The position numbers were made by a program, and so were the translations under genes. A stretch of 64,000 nt of DNA. Origin: Pseudomonas sp. P5_109 (lineage in GTDB: Bacteria > Pseudomonadota > Gammaproteobacteria > Pseudomonadales > Pseudomonadaceae). The DNA is taken from NCBI RefSeq assembly GCF_034009455.1, contig NZ_CP125380.1, positions 2,989,501 to 3,053,500 on the forward strand, read 5' to 3'. This document shows, one piece after another, positions 8,662-16,954 of this stretch (the stretch's first letter is position 1; each line of letters starts with the position of its first letter). The notes beneath the pieces are model-generated. The model did no database searches, was not told where the DNA came from, and saw only the letters and a program-made list of their open reading frames with translations.

Positions 8662-9134
8662 TGATAAACCCCGTGCTCAATTCGGGTCAGGTAGTCCTCT
8701 ACGACCTGGAAACCCAGCGAATTGTCGATCAATTCCAGAGGAATATGACCCTCCAGGTACTTGCAGGGTTTCTTCAGCCAGTCCTCAGCCAACTGCTGAT
8801 CGCCAAATACATTGATGGCGTGTTCGAGTACCTGTGCGTACTGAAAAGCGACAGTGCTTTGCTGCTGGTTCAGCCGAACCGGCTGGGTCTCCTTTGCCAG
8901 GCGCTGCACCGTCCTCAGGGATTTCCCGGTAATGCGCTGAACAAGGTCGTGCTCCATGTACAGGCCGGATATGGAAATCATGTCCCTGACGTCACTCAGG
9001 TCAAAGCCTTCTTGCGTGTATCGGATGATCAACATGCGTGTATCGCCACTACGGCCATGTAGCAGCACTTCAGTAGGCTTGCGGGTGACACGCTTTGTCT
9101 CTGTCCCTACGACTTCATTTTTGACGGCGGGCAT
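8658..9134 (-). CDS. Xre/MbcA/ParS-type antitoxin of the RES pair
   Basis: The 158-residue protein has a central helix-rich DNA-binding part (LVQRITGKSLRTVQRLAKE) and a C-terminal ParS/MbcA toxin-binding part (AINVFGDQQLAEDWLKKPCKYL followed by LGFQVVEDYLTRIEHGV), the arrangement of Xre-RES antitoxins. ATG 9134 was chosen because AGAGG lies 8 bases upstream; the open frame continues to 9224 with no site. Directly upstream lies a perfect 10-bp inverted repeat with a TATGAT-like -10 box between its arms, which fits autorepression. It should neutralise the RES toxin through its C-terminus. Confidence 0.85.
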   Translation of the reverse strand: MPAVKNEVVGTETKRVTRKPTEVLLHGRSGDTRMLIIRYTQEGFDLSDVRDMISISGLYMEHDLVQRITGKSLRTVQRLAKETQPVRLNQQQSTVAFQYAQVLEHAINVFGDQQLAEDWLKKPCKYLEGHIPLELIDNSLGFQVVEDYLTRIEHGVYQ

Positions 9135-9149
9135 ACCGTTTACCTCTAT

Positions 9150-9184
9150 GCGACATTTGACGCGATCATAGCGCCAAATGTCGC
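9150..9184. promoter_or_regulatory. Palindromic operator/promoter of the RES-Xre pair
   Basis: GCGACATTTG at 9150-9159 is the exact inverse of CAAATGTCGC at 9175-9184. On the minus strand a TATGAT-like -10 box (complement of 9165-9170) falls between the arms, 16 bases beyond the antitoxin start. A protein bound here would block RNA polymerase. Binding by the antitoxin is inferred. Confidence 0.7.
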
Positions 9185-9242
9185 CAATCGGGTAATTGCC
9201 TTTCTCGACCCTTGTCTCGCGCATGTAATCGTTTCACCCTGA

Positions 9243-9560
9243 ATGCCTGAAAGAACGCCCGCATCAGGCGAGAAATTGCTATCCCTGATCAGCGCGGCCA
9301 AGTTAAACCTCAAGCTTCCGGCCGCCAACCTTAAAAATACGTCAGATATTTCCTCTGCGGTCCTGGGAATTTCAACGTGGGCAAGCCACGTAGATTCAAG
9401 GCTGAGACACGTATGTTTAATCGCTGTCAGCGTTACTTCCCGCAAGCTACACCAGCTTGCGTCGTTGCCTACAGGTACGCCAGAATCCGCCGGCTTGTGC
9501 GCCTTGGGGTTGGGTTTTATCGTTTGCCGGTCGCTGGAAAACAGTGATCGGGTTTGGTAG
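9243..9560 (+). other. Possible Icd/Ash-like leader reading frame
   Basis: This is an open frame of 105 codons whose last third (TPESAGLCAL...) matches a frame in the second leader copy (19448-19648). It terminates exactly inside loop A, the TAG of GGTTTGGTAG. Its 5' part (from 9243) has no counterpart in copy 2 and no clear ribosome site. In P1/P4-type systems a short Icd-like ORF overlaps the antisense RNA targets, which makes this frame worth recording. Nothing else supports translation. Confidence 0.3.
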
Positions 9561-9758
9561 CCCGTCTTCGTTCTAGGCGCATTACGCCACCTTGATGCAG
9601 TCATTTTTTGGGACTGTGATTTATATGGTGGTCATGCGCGGGGCTCCCTTGCGGGCGCCGGGTTCTAGTGCGACCGGTCTACCAACCCGCGTGTGGCCGC
9701 CACCTTTCGTTTGGTAGCGAGGGTGATGGCTCCTTACTATTCGCGCTAGAGGTCCATT
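9418..9758 (+). ncRNA. C4/cI-like structured antisense leader RNA, copy 1
   Basis: This leader precedes the DUF6124 gene. Loop A (TTTGGTAG) sits in a CGGG/CCCG hairpin at 9549-9564. Segment B (CTACCAA, 9679-9685) is its complement. Loop C repeats TTTGGTAG at 9710-9717 inside a hairpin with CACC/GGTG arms (9701-9725). A long stem pairs 9626-9642 with 9686-9702, and an inner hairpin is at 9642-9659. B borders the right arm of the long stem, and the C hairpin competes with that arm. Phage P1/P7 C4 and P4 cI RNAs have a similar plan. Boundaries come from comparison with copy 2; function is inferred. Confidence 0.6.
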
Positions 9759-9760
9759 CC

Positions 9761-10075
9761 ATGTTCAAGGTCACACCCAATCCGCCGGACTCCGATCCGG
9801 CATCCCCGTACGAAAACCTCGATCTCAACCCCGGCCCCCACATCATGGCGACGCCGCGCAAGCCCAGCACCATGTTCATCGTCAATCCCGACCTCAATCT
9901 CGAAACCTTGCTGGTGCATGCCTGTGAATCACTGGCGTCGGCCAATGTCATGGCCAACGATCTGGTAGATCATCTGGAAGGGACAAGCCGCAACGCGCTG
10001 TTGGGCATTGCGCAGGTGATCATGCTGGGAGAGTTGGCAGTGAACCGGGCACTGGATCAGCTGGACCCGCCATAA
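9761..10075 (+). CDS. DUF6124 (DUF3077-type) protein, copy 1
   Basis: The 104-residue protein starts MFKVTPNPPDSDPASPYE after AGAGG 8 bases upstream. The C-terminal half (LLVHACESLASANVMANDLVDHL, then GIAQVIMLGELAVNRALDQLDPP) is a helical bundle typical of Pseudomonas DUF6124/DUF3077 proteins. These occur in several copies per genome and have no known function. There is no signal peptide or membrane segment. It lies directly downstream of the structured leader RNA and is its presumed target. A second, divergent copy is at 19734-20036. Confidence 0.8.
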   Translation: MFKVTPNPPDSDPASPYENLDLNPGPHIMATPRKPSTMFIVNPDLNLETLLVHACESLASANVMANDLVDHLEGTSRNALLGIAQVIMLGELAVNRALDQLDPP

Positions 10076-10103
10076 CACCCAGTCTCCAGAACACCGATAC
10101 ACC

Positions 10104-10200
10104 TGTGGGAGCGGGCTTGCTCGCGAAGGCGGTGTGTCAGGCAACTTACATGGCGACTGATACACCGCCTTCGCGAGCAAGCCCGCTCCCACAAGGGTTT
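10104..10200. repeat. REP doublet (REPIN-like)
   Basis: GTGGGAGCGGGCTTGCTCGC at about 10106 is matched by its inverse ending near 10191. Between them a second inverted pair (GAAGGCGGTGT / ACACCGCCTTC) extends the hairpin. It lies between the convergent ends of the DUF6124 and LuxR genes and may act as a bidirectional end structure. Confidence 0.85.
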
Positions 10201-10218
10201 TCTGTTAACCGACAGGTA

Positions 10219-11043
10219 TCAGGCTTGCAGCTTGAGCCCTGGAGCCTGCAACGGATCCTCTGTCAACTCCCGAATAAACAACCCCAGCAACTCCGACTGG
10301 CTGCCAATCCCCAACTTCGCATAAATATTCTTGCGATGAATCTTCACCGTCCCCGGGCTGATGTTCAGTTGTTCGGCCACCGAGGCGCTGGAGTGGCCGC
10401 GCAGCAGCAACTGGACAATCTCCTGCTCGCGCCCGGTGAGGATGTGCGCGCCGAAGTGGTCGAAGGCTTCGCGGATCTTGAAGTCCAGGTCCTGCGCCGG
10501 TCGCGGCTCCTGAGCCTGACGCAGGCGCCAGGCTTCATTGATGACTTGCTCGACCACCGCTTGCGCACACTCGACCAGTTGCATTTCGTCCCTGCTGAAT
10601 GCACAGCTGGCACTGGAGCGCATCAACGACAACACCGCCGTGGCACCACCGCCGAGGTCGACGAAGAACGCCACTTCCTCGGCCAGGCCGGTTTGCTGGT
10701 AATAGGTCAGGAAGTATTCGCCAAGGTAGAAATGGTCGGGGGCGAATTGGCGCAGGCGCCACAACCCCGGCGCCTGCCCGCGGGTACAGGCCAGGTAGAA
10801 CGGATCAAGCAGGTAAGGCCCGCACTGATAGTCGTCGACATACACCGCACGCTTGTCCGCCGAGAAGGTATCGAACAACGCCAATGGCCGGTGATTGCCT
10901 TCGTAGACAAACAACACGAAATGATCGACCGGGCAGATTTGCCGCAGCCAGTGGCTCAACCCCGACAGCCGCGCATGTCCGGCAGGCAGGTCGAGCAGGT
11001 GGGCGACTCCGGTGGTCCAGAGTTTCAGTTCCTTGGGGCGCAT
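10219..11043 (-). CDS. LuxR-family transcriptional regulator
   Basis: The 274-residue protein has a C-terminal LuxR/GerE helix-turn-helix (LTGREQEIVQLLLRGHSSAS, then VAEQLNISPGTVKIHRKNIYAKL). The N-terminal domain of about 190 residues is not recognised and could be a GAF-like sensor; it contains no receiver or autoinducer motif that I can identify. ATG 11043 is preferred because MRPKELKLW begins the conserved-looking part. A longer frame to 11127 is proline/arginine-rich and lacks a ribosome site. The gene is followed by a REP doublet and has no obvious operon partner; the VOC gene next to it is separately transcribed. Confidence 0.8.
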   Translation of the reverse strand: MRPKELKLWTTGVAHLLDLPAGHARLSGLSHWLRQICPVDHFVLFVYEGNHRPLALFDTFSADKRAVYVDDYQCGPYLLDPFYLACTRGQAPGLWRLRQFAPDHFYLGEYFLTYYQQTGLAEEVAFFVDLGGGATAVLSLMRSSASCAFSRDEMQLVECAQAVVEQVINEAWRLRQAQEPRPAQDLDFKIREAFDHFGAHILTGREQEIVQLLLRGHSSASVAEQLNISPGTVKIHRKNIYAKLGIGSQSELLGLFIRELTEDPLQAPGLKLQA

Positions 11044-11201
11044 GGCGACTACAGGCAGAAGAGGATGGCCTTTGGATGCACAAAGTACGCCATGGCGGGT
11101 GGCCCCGTGTGGAACGGGGTGGCGCACGACATGGCGTTTAAAAGACGCACCGCATTGGGGCCAGGTGTTACCGAGTGCTACAGGGCTGGTAGCAGAAATG
11201 A

Positions 11202-11597
11202 TCAGGCGGTGGAGTTGTGCTGGACGATCTGGACAAGATTGCCGCAGGTGTCGTCCAGTACCGCGAGGGTGACCGGTCCCATCACCGTCGGTGGGCGGGT
11301 GAACTGCACGCCGGCGGCGCTGAGCCGGACATATTCGGCTTGCACGTCATCGACGCCGAAAAACGTGCAGGGAATGCCGTCCTGCTTGATTGCCGCCTGG
11401 AACGCCTTCGCCGCAGGATGGGCATTGGGCTCCAGCAGCAGCTCGACGCCCTCGGGATCGCCGGGAGAGGTCAGGGTCAACCAGCGATGTTCGCCCATGG
11501 GAATATCGTGCTTGAGTTGAAAACCGAGCACATCCCGGTAGAAGGCCAGCGCCTTGGCCTGATCATCGACGAGCACGCTGGTGACTACGATTTTCAT
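11202..11597 (-). CDS. VOC (glyoxalase/bleomycin-resistance fold) protein
   Basis: The 131-residue protein begins MKIVVTSVLVDDQAKALAFY and has two beta-alpha-beta-beta-beta modules typical of the VOC superfamily. It includes GEHRWLTLTSPGDPEGVELLL and the terminal DDTCGNLVQIVQH with a Glu/Gln-type metal position. A strong AGGAGG lies 8 bases before ATG 11597. Members include dioxygenases, glyoxalases and antibiotic-binding proteins; the specific activity cannot be assigned. It lies 23 bases downstream of the Fsr-like pump on the same strand, so the two probably form one operon. Confidence 0.85.
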   Translation of the reverse strand: MKIVVTSVLVDDQAKALAFYRDVLGFQLKHDIPMGEHRWLTLTSPGDPEGVELLLEPNAHPAAKAFQAAIKQDGIPCTFFGVDDVQAEYVRLSAAGVQFTRPPTVMGPVTLAVLDDTCGNLVQIVQHNSTA

Positions 11598-11620
11598 GGG
11601 TTTTTCCTCCTGATGGCTGT

Positions 11621-12850
11621 TCACACTCCTGACGAGCGTTGTCCAGTAGACGGCAACAGTATGGTCAGAATTCCCAGCAGCGGCAGGTACGAGCACAAGG
11701 TGTAGACGTACTCGATGCCATGGATATCCGCCAGGTGCCCCAGCAACGCCGCCCCGATCCCGCCGAAACCGAACATCAGGCCGAAGAACACCCCGGCGAT
11801 CATGCCGACGTTACCCGGCACCAGTTCCTGGGCGAAGACCACGATGGCTGAGAATGCCGAGGCGAGGATGAAGCCGATGATCATGCTCAGCACGCCCGTC
11901 CAGAACAGGTCGACGTAGGGCAGGGCGAGGGTGAAGGGCGCCGCTCCGAGGATCGAGAACCAGATCACTTGCTTGCGGCCGATCCGGTCGCCGATCGGGC
12001 CACCAAAGAAGGTGCCTGCCGCGACGGCGCCGAGGAACAGGAACAGGTACAGCTGCGAACTGGCCACCGACAGGTCGAACTTCTCGATCAGGTAGAAGGT
12101 GAAGTAACTGGTGAAGCTGGCCATGTAGAAGTATTTGGAAAACACCAGCAACGCCAGCACCACCAGGGCGAAAGTCACTCGCTGTTTCGACAGGCCGTGG
12201 GTAGCCTTGCTGCCTTGCTTGAGCTTGAACAGGTTCAGGTGATTGCGGTACCAGCGGCTCAGGCCGTACTGCACGAGGATGGCAAACACCGCGAACAGGC
12301 CGAACCAGGCGACGTTGCCTTGGCCATAGGGAATGATGATCGCAGCGGCCAGCAAGGGGCCGAAGGCGCTGCCGGCGTTGCCCCCGACCTGAAAGGTCGA
12401 CTGCGCCAGGCCGTAGCGACCGCCCGAAGCCAGGCGCGCCACCCGCGAGGTCTCCGGGTGAAAGGTCGACGAGCCGACGCCCACCAGCGCCGAGGCCACG
12501 AGAATCGCCGGGAAGCTGCCGACCATCGACAGCATCAGGATGCCGATCAGGGTGCAGACCATGCCCGCCGGCAACAGCCACGGCTTGGGATGACGGTCGG
12601 TGTAGAAACCGATCCAGGGTTGCAGCAGCGAAGCGGTGAGCTGGAAGGTCAGGGTGATCAGCCCGACCTGGGTGAAGCTCAGGCCATAGGTGGTCTTGAG
12701 CATCGGGTAGATCGACGGCAGCACGGCCTGGATCAGGTCGTTGATCAGGTGCGCCAGGGCGCAGGCGCCGATGACGCGCATGACCAGCGGGCTGGCCTGG
12801 CTTGCAACCGAGGCGGTGGGTGAGGGTGAGCTGAGGGTGGTGGTCGACAT
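11621..12850 (-). CDS. MFS efflux transporter, fosmidomycin-resistance (Fsr) type
   Basis: The 409-residue inner-membrane protein has twelve predicted segments. It resembles Fsr: ALAHLINDLIQAVLPSIYPM in the first segment, FYTDRHPKPWLLPAG between segments 2 and 3, and GSSTFHPETSRVARLASGGR after segment 4. The Fsr family exports fosmidomycin and other compounds by proton antiport. It is divergent from an AraC regulator gene (124-bp gap), which is the likely controller, and is followed by the VOC gene. Drug specificity is not shown by sequence. Confidence 0.88.
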   Translation of the reverse strand: MSTTTLSSPSPTASVASQASPLVMRVIGACALAHLINDLIQAVLPSIYPMLKTTYGLSFTQVGLITLTFQLTASLLQPWIGFYTDRHPKPWLLPAGMVCTLIGILMLSMVGSFPAILVASALVGVGSSTFHPETSRVARLASGGRYGLAQSTFQVGGNAGSAFGPLLAAAIIIPYGQGNVAWFGLFAVFAILVQYGLSRWYRNHLNLFKLKQGSKATHGLSKQRVTFALVVLALLVFSKYFYMASFTSYFTFYLIEKFDLSVASSQLYLFLFLGAVAAGTFFGGPIGDRIGRKQVIWFSILGAAPFTLALPYVDLFWTGVLSMIIGFILASAFSAIVVFAQELVPGNVGMIAGVFFGLMFGFGGIGAALLGHLADIHGIEYVYTLCSYLPLLGILTILLPSTGQRSSGV

Positions 12851-12973
12851 GGGCGTTCTTCCGGATAAACGCGAACTGCGAAGCAGTCAATTTCAGGGTT
12901 CGGCGTTATCCTAGGGGCCTTGAAATCGCCCGTCTCGCGCAGATCGGGCAGTGACCATCGCAAAAAGGGCGTC

Positions 12974-13747
12974 ATGATCAAACCACTGGATAAATTTCTC
13001 GCGGACATCGACCAGGGCGACTGGGACGTTCGCAGCAGCGCGACCGATTACCCGGAAAACTGGTTTATCCAGCCGCACTCCCACGAGAAGCATCAACTGA
13101 TCTATGCCATCGAAGGGGTGATGGTGGTGCACGCCGCAAGCAGCCAATGGACCGTACCGCCGAGCCGTGGCATCTGGATGCCGAGTGGGCAAGTGCACTC
13201 GATTCGCTGTGTCGGGCCAATCAAGATGCGCAGTGTGTTCGTGCACCCTGACGCGAGCATCGGACTGCCCGCCGAACCTCGGGCCGTGAGCGTTTCTGCA
13301 CTCCTGAGTGAGCTGATCAAAGTCTCGGTTGATTTCGACTTCGGCGAAGAACCGAACGCACGGGAGGCCCGCGTACTGCGCCTGATCCTGGATGAGCTGA
13401 CGATCCTGCCGACCTTGCCATTGAACCTGCCACAGCCCGCCGATCCACGGATCAACCTGATCTGTAGCGCATTGCGGCGTGATCCCGGGGATGGCTCGAC
13501 CCTGGCGGACTGGAGCGAGCGGCTGAGCCTGGACGCCAAAACCATCCAGCGCCGTTTCCGCAGGGAAACCGGCATGACCTTCGGCCAATGGCGCCAGCAA
13601 GCGCGACTGCTGCTGGCGCTGGAACGAATCGCCGTGGGGGAGAAGATCATCGACATCGCCGGGGAGCTGGGCTACGACAGCCCGAGCGCGTTCACCACCA
13701 TGTTCAAGAAACAGTTTGGCAAGACGCCGAGTGATTTTTTCAAGTGA
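12974..13747 (+). CDS. AraC-family regulator next to Fsr-like pump
   Basis: The 257-residue protein has an N-terminal cupin sensor (WFIQPHSHEKHQLIYAIEGV, GIWMPSGQVHSIRC) and a C-terminal double helix-turn-helix (SLDAKTIQRRFRRETGMTFG; AGELGYDSPSAFTTMFKKQF). ATG 12974 follows an AAAAAGGGC site; an upstream TTG at 12920 in the same frame is unlikely. It is divergent from the Fsr-like MFS gene and probably regulates it. Such cupin-AraC proteins often sense small lipophilic or acidic ligands, but the ligand here is unknown. Confidence 0.88.
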   Translation: MIKPLDKFLADIDQGDWDVRSSATDYPENWFIQPHSHEKHQLIYAIEGVMVVHAASSQWTVPPSRGIWMPSGQVHSIRCVGPIKMRSVFVHPDASIGLPAEPRAVSVSALLSELIKVSVDFDFGEEPNAREARVLRLILDELTILPTLPLNLPQPADPRINLICSALRRDPGDGSTLADWSERLSLDAKTIQRRFRRETGMTFGQWRQQARLLLALERIAVGEKIIDIAGELGYDSPSAFTTMFKKQFGKTPSDFFK

Positions 13748-13798
13748 TGAAAAGGGTGTTCCTCTGCAGAGCGGAACAGCCGTGCCAGCGGATCAACT

Positions 13799-15136
13799 TC
13801 AAACAAACATCCGCAACAGGATCGTCGCCAGAATCACCGTCGAAGCCCCGCCAATTCGCGTGGAGATCTGTGCGAACGGCATCAGCGACATGCGGTTCGA
13901 CGCCGAGAGGATCGCCACGTCCCCGGTGCCGCCCAGGCCGCTGTGGCAGCAGGTGACGATGGCCGATTCGATGGGGTACATCTTCATCAGGTTGCCGATG
14001 AAGAAACCGGCCACGGTCATCGACACCACCACCGAGACGCAGACCAGCACGTAGCCGACCGAGAACACTTTGACCACGCTGTCCAGTGGCACGTAGAGCA
14101 TGCCCAGGCCAATCATTACCGGCCAGATGAACGCGGCGGACACCAGTTTGTAGAAGGTGTTGGCGCCTTTCTCGAGTTTTTCCGGCAGCACCCGGGCGTA
14201 CTTGAACAGCACCGCCGCGAGAATCATCATCACCGGGCCGGGAATGCCCACGACTTTTTCCAGCAGGCCGCCGAGGACGAAAAACGCGCAGATCAGCAGC
14301 ACGCCGGCGCCCATGACGCGGAAGTCGACAAGGGCGCCGCTGTCTTCCTTGACCTTGAATTTATCGTTCTCGTCCCTGGCGCGGATCAGCGCACCTTCGC
14401 CATTGATGCTCGGGCGCTTCAGCGCCAGGCGAGCGAGAAAGCCGGCACAGATGATCGCCACGATATTGCCGACCACCGCCGCTGGTGCCAGTTGCGCCAC
14501 ATAGATATCCGGGGTGCCGCCGAGGATCGCCGAGTAGGCCAGCGACAGGGGCAGGATGCCTTCACCGATCCCGCCGCCAATGATCGGCACGATGATGAAG
14601 AAGAACGTGTGGTGGAAGCTGTAGCCGACCAGTTTGCCGACGATCAATCCGCTGGCGACGGCCGCCAGGGTGCCGACCAGCAGGGGGATGAACATCCTGA
14701 TCATGCCCTGGACCAGAATGAAGCGGCTCATGCCCAGAATGCTGCCGACCACCAGGCTGGCGATCACGAAGTACAAGAAGTTGGCGTCCTTCATGAGCAT
14801 TTTGGTCGCGTCGATCGTCGCCGGCCCGAAGAAGCCGTAGAACACCAGGATCGACGGCAGCATCAGGCACAGGATGGCGCCGCCACCGATTTCCTTGAGG
14901 ATCGGCAGGCGCGAGCCCAGTTGGCCGAAGAACACGCCCATGGTCATGATCACGGCGAGCCCGCCGATCATGTTCTTGGGCAGGAAACCCAGGTGCGCGG
15001 AGAGAAAGACAATCAGGGCGATGCCAAGGAATACCGGCAGCGGGATGACGCCGATTTCGTAGGCGCAGAGGCTGCGCAGGCGTTGCACGAAACCGCCGTC
15101 GGGGGCGTTAAGGATTTGCTCATAGGGCTTGTTCAT
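13799..15136 (-). CDS. 2-hydroxycarboxylate transporter family symporter (CitS/MaeN-like)
   Basis: The 445-residue membrane protein has the duplicated architecture of the 2HCT family, with two re-entrant loops carrying Gly-rich motifs: IGGGIGEGILPLSLAYS near the middle and CCHSGLGGTGDVAILSASNR near the end. Related proteins take up citrate, L-malate or other 2-hydroxycarboxylates with Na+ or H+. It is divergent from a DmlR-like LysR gene (129-bp gap). About 1.2 kb further lies a LeuCD-like hydro-lyase pair, suggesting a dicarboxylate or hydroxyacid pathway. An A-rich stretch (ATAAAAACAAG) lies just before its start, a possible Hfq/Crc site. Confidence 0.9.
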   Translation of the reverse strand: MNKPYEQILNAPDGGFVQRLRSLCAYEIGVIPLPVFLGIALIVFLSAHLGFLPKNMIGGLAVIMTMGVFFGQLGSRLPILKEIGGGAILCLMLPSILVFYGFFGPATIDATKMLMKDANFLYFVIASLVVGSILGMSRFILVQGMIRMFIPLLVGTLAAVASGLIVGKLVGYSFHHTFFFIIVPIIGGGIGEGILPLSLAYSAILGGTPDIYVAQLAPAAVVGNIVAIICAGFLARLALKRPSINGEGALIRARDENDKFKVKEDSGALVDFRVMGAGVLLICAFFVLGGLLEKVVGIPGPVMMILAAVLFKYARVLPEKLEKGANTFYKLVSAAFIWPVMIGLGMLYVPLDSVVKVFSVGYVLVCVSVVVSMTVAGFFIGNLMKMYPIESAIVTCCHSGLGGTGDVAILSASNRMSLMPFAQISTRIGGASTVILATILLRMFV

Positions 15137-15265
15137 GTTGCGCTTTCCTCATGCTTGTTTTTATCGAGGATGCAGAAACCACGGCTCACCGGGGATGGAT
15201 TGCTCCTCGGTAGATCGATGGTATCCTTCGCAAATAACGCAATAAACAGCGAAAGTATGAGGCGT

Positions 15266-16183
15266 ATGAACACGAATCGTGATCAGTTTCCCTTGCCGGA
15301 AGACCTCAAGGTTTTCCTCACCGTCGTGCGCAAAAACGGCTTCGCCAGTGCCGCCGAGGAGCTGGGGTATTCGCCGGCCTACATCAGCAAGCGCATTTCC
15401 GTGCTGGAAACCACGCTCACGACGCGCCTGCTGCACCGCACGACAAGGCGCATCGCGCTGACTGACGACGGCGAGCGGGTGCGGGTATGGGCGGAGAAAT
15501 TGCTCGGTGACTTCGATGACTTCGTCAGCGAAATATCCGAGGCGCGGCAACAGCCGATGGGCTCGCTGCACATCTGCAGCAGTTTCGGCTTTGGCCGCAA
15601 TCATGTGGCACCGGCGATCTGCGAGCTGTCGCAAACCTACCCCAAGCTCGAGCTGCGCCTGGACGTGTTCGATCGTGTGGTCGACATCGTCGGCGAGGGT
15701 TTCGACCTGGAAATTCGCGTGGGGGATGACCTGCCGGGCCAGCACCTGGGGCGCAAACTGGTGAGCAACCGGCGGGTGCTGTGTGCAACGCCCGAATACC
15801 TGCAGCGGCGCGGTGTACCGCAATCGCTGGCGGACTTGAAAGACCACGATTGCCTGGTGCTCAAGGAGCGCAACAACGCGTTCGGCGTGTGGAGCCTGGC
15901 GAAGGGCGGGCAGGAAGAGTCGGTGCGTGTCAGCGGGCCGTTGTCGTCCAACAACGGTGAGATCGTGTTGCAGTGGGCCCTGAGTGGCGGCGGGATTCTG
16001 TTGCGCTCGATGTGGGACGTGAAGCCGATGCTCGAGCAGGGGCGGCTGGTGCAAGTGCTGCATGAGTACACCCAGAGCGCCAACGTGTGGGCCGTGTACC
16101 CGACGCGGCTGAGCCAATCGGCCAAGCTGCGGGTGTGCGTCGAGTTTCTCGAAGAGTACTTTCGTCATCTGTCGGTTGAATAA
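15266..16183 (+). CDS. LysR-family regulator, DmlR-like
   Basis: The 305-residue regulator has an N-terminal winged helix (DLKVFLTVVRKNGFASAAEE, then LGYSPAYISKRISVLE) and a substrate-binding domain (SSFGFGRNHVAPAICELSQ; DLEIRVGDDLPGQHLGRKLV). Its sequence resembles DmlR, the D-malate-responsive activator. Start options are ATG 15257 (MRRMNT) or 15266; the second is preferred because GAGG lies 4-5 bases before it. It is divergent from the 2HCT transporter gene and probably senses the imported acid. D-malate response is inferred by similarity only. Confidence 0.85.
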   Translation: MNTNRDQFPLPEDLKVFLTVVRKNGFASAAEELGYSPAYISKRISVLETTLTTRLLHRTTRRIALTDDGERVRVWAEKLLGDFDDFVSEISEARQQPMGSLHICSSFGFGRNHVAPAICELSQTYPKLELRLDVFDRVVDIVGEGFDLEIRVGDDLPGQHLGRKLVSNRRVLCATPEYLQRRGVPQSLADLKDHDCLVLKERNNAFGVWSLAKGGQEESVRVSGPLSSNNGEIVLQWALSGGGILLRSMWDVKPMLEQGRLVQVLHEYTQSANVWAVYPTRLSQSAKLRVCVEFLEEYFRHLSVE

Positions 16184-16205
16184 ACCACCGACGCCTTGAT
16201 CCTCT

Positions 16206-16306
16206 GTAGGAGCGAGCTTGCTCGCGATGGTCGTCAACGATAACGCGTGCTAACTGGCTAAACGCGTCGCCCTTGAGTCCATCGCGAGCAGGCTCGCTCC
16301 TACAAA
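16206..16306. repeat. REP doublet
   Basis: GTAGGAGCGAGCTTGCTCGC at about 16206 and the inverse (CGCGAGCAGGCTCGCTCCTAC) at about 16282-16302 form an inverted pair with a 45-base spacer. It sits between the convergent ends of the LysR and LeuD-like genes. Confidence 0.85.
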
Positions 16307-16342
16307 TCATTGACGCAACAGCCACAGCCAGAGGTTTTTCCG

Positions 16343-16951
16343 TCAGCCCAACCAGGGGTTCTCCGCCAGGTGCCGGGCCTCGAAACCGCGAATCTGCTCG
16401 GCCCGTTGCAACGTCGTGCCAATCGCATCCAGCCCCAGCAGCAACGATTGCTTGCGCAGTTGATCGATATCGAACGCGATCACCTTGCCGTCCGCCAGTT
16501 CAATGGTTTGCTCCGGCAGATTGACGCTGATTCGCGCCGTAGCCGGATCGCTGATCAACGCGGCAATCTGCTTGAGTTGGTCCTCATTCAGCTGAATCGC
16601 CAACACGCCATTGCGCTGGCAGTTATCGTAGAAAATGCCGGCGAAGCTGGTGCCGATCAGTGCGCGGATGCCCACTTGCTTGAGTCCCCAGACCGCATGT
16701 TCGCGGCTCGAACCACAACCGAAATTGGGCCCCGTCAGCAGAAACGCAGCGTCGTTCCAGGCCGGTTGATTGAGGATGAATCCGGGGTTGGGCTCACCGG
16801 ACGCCAGGAACCTCAGGTCAAAGAACAGCCCCTTGTCCAGGCCCTTGCGATCAATCCCTTTGAGGAACTGCTTGGGCATGATCACGTCGGTGTCGATGTT
16901 GGCGGCCAGAAGCGGGGCGGCACTGCCGCTGACGAGAGTGAAAGGTTGCAT
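16343..16951 (-). CDS. LeuD-like hydro-lyase small subunit (paralogue)
   Basis: The 202-residue small subunit of an aconitase-superfamily isomerase/hydratase has the swivel-domain signatures NIDTDVIMPKQFLKG and GPNFGCGSSREHAVWGL. Its ATG lies 3 bases after the large-subunit stop codon. It is somewhat short for Pseudomonas LeuD, and it is not next to leuB, asd or truA as biosynthetic leuD is. It therefore looks like a catabolic paralogue, for example a maleate hydratase or citraconate/methylmalate enzyme. The neighbouring 2-hydroxycarboxylate transporter and DmlR-like regulator support a catabolic role. Confidence 0.8.
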   Translation of the reverse strand: MQPFTLVSGSAAPLLAANIDTDVIMPKQFLKGIDRKGLDKGLFFDLRFLASGEPNPGFILNQPAWNDAAFLLTGPNFGCGSSREHAVWGLKQVGIRALIGTSFAGIFYDNCQRNGVLAIQLNEDQLKQIAALISDPATARISVNLPEQTIELADGKVIAFDIDQLRKQSLLLGLDAIGTTLQRAEQIRGFEARHLAENPWLG

Positions 16952-16954
16952 GGT

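Noticed and set aside
13943..15256. Long plus-strand open frame antisense to the 2HCT transporter, joined to the LysR gene
   Set aside because: It is rich in His, Gln and Asp, which is typical of the antisense of a GC-rich membrane-protein gene. The true LysR start is at 15266.
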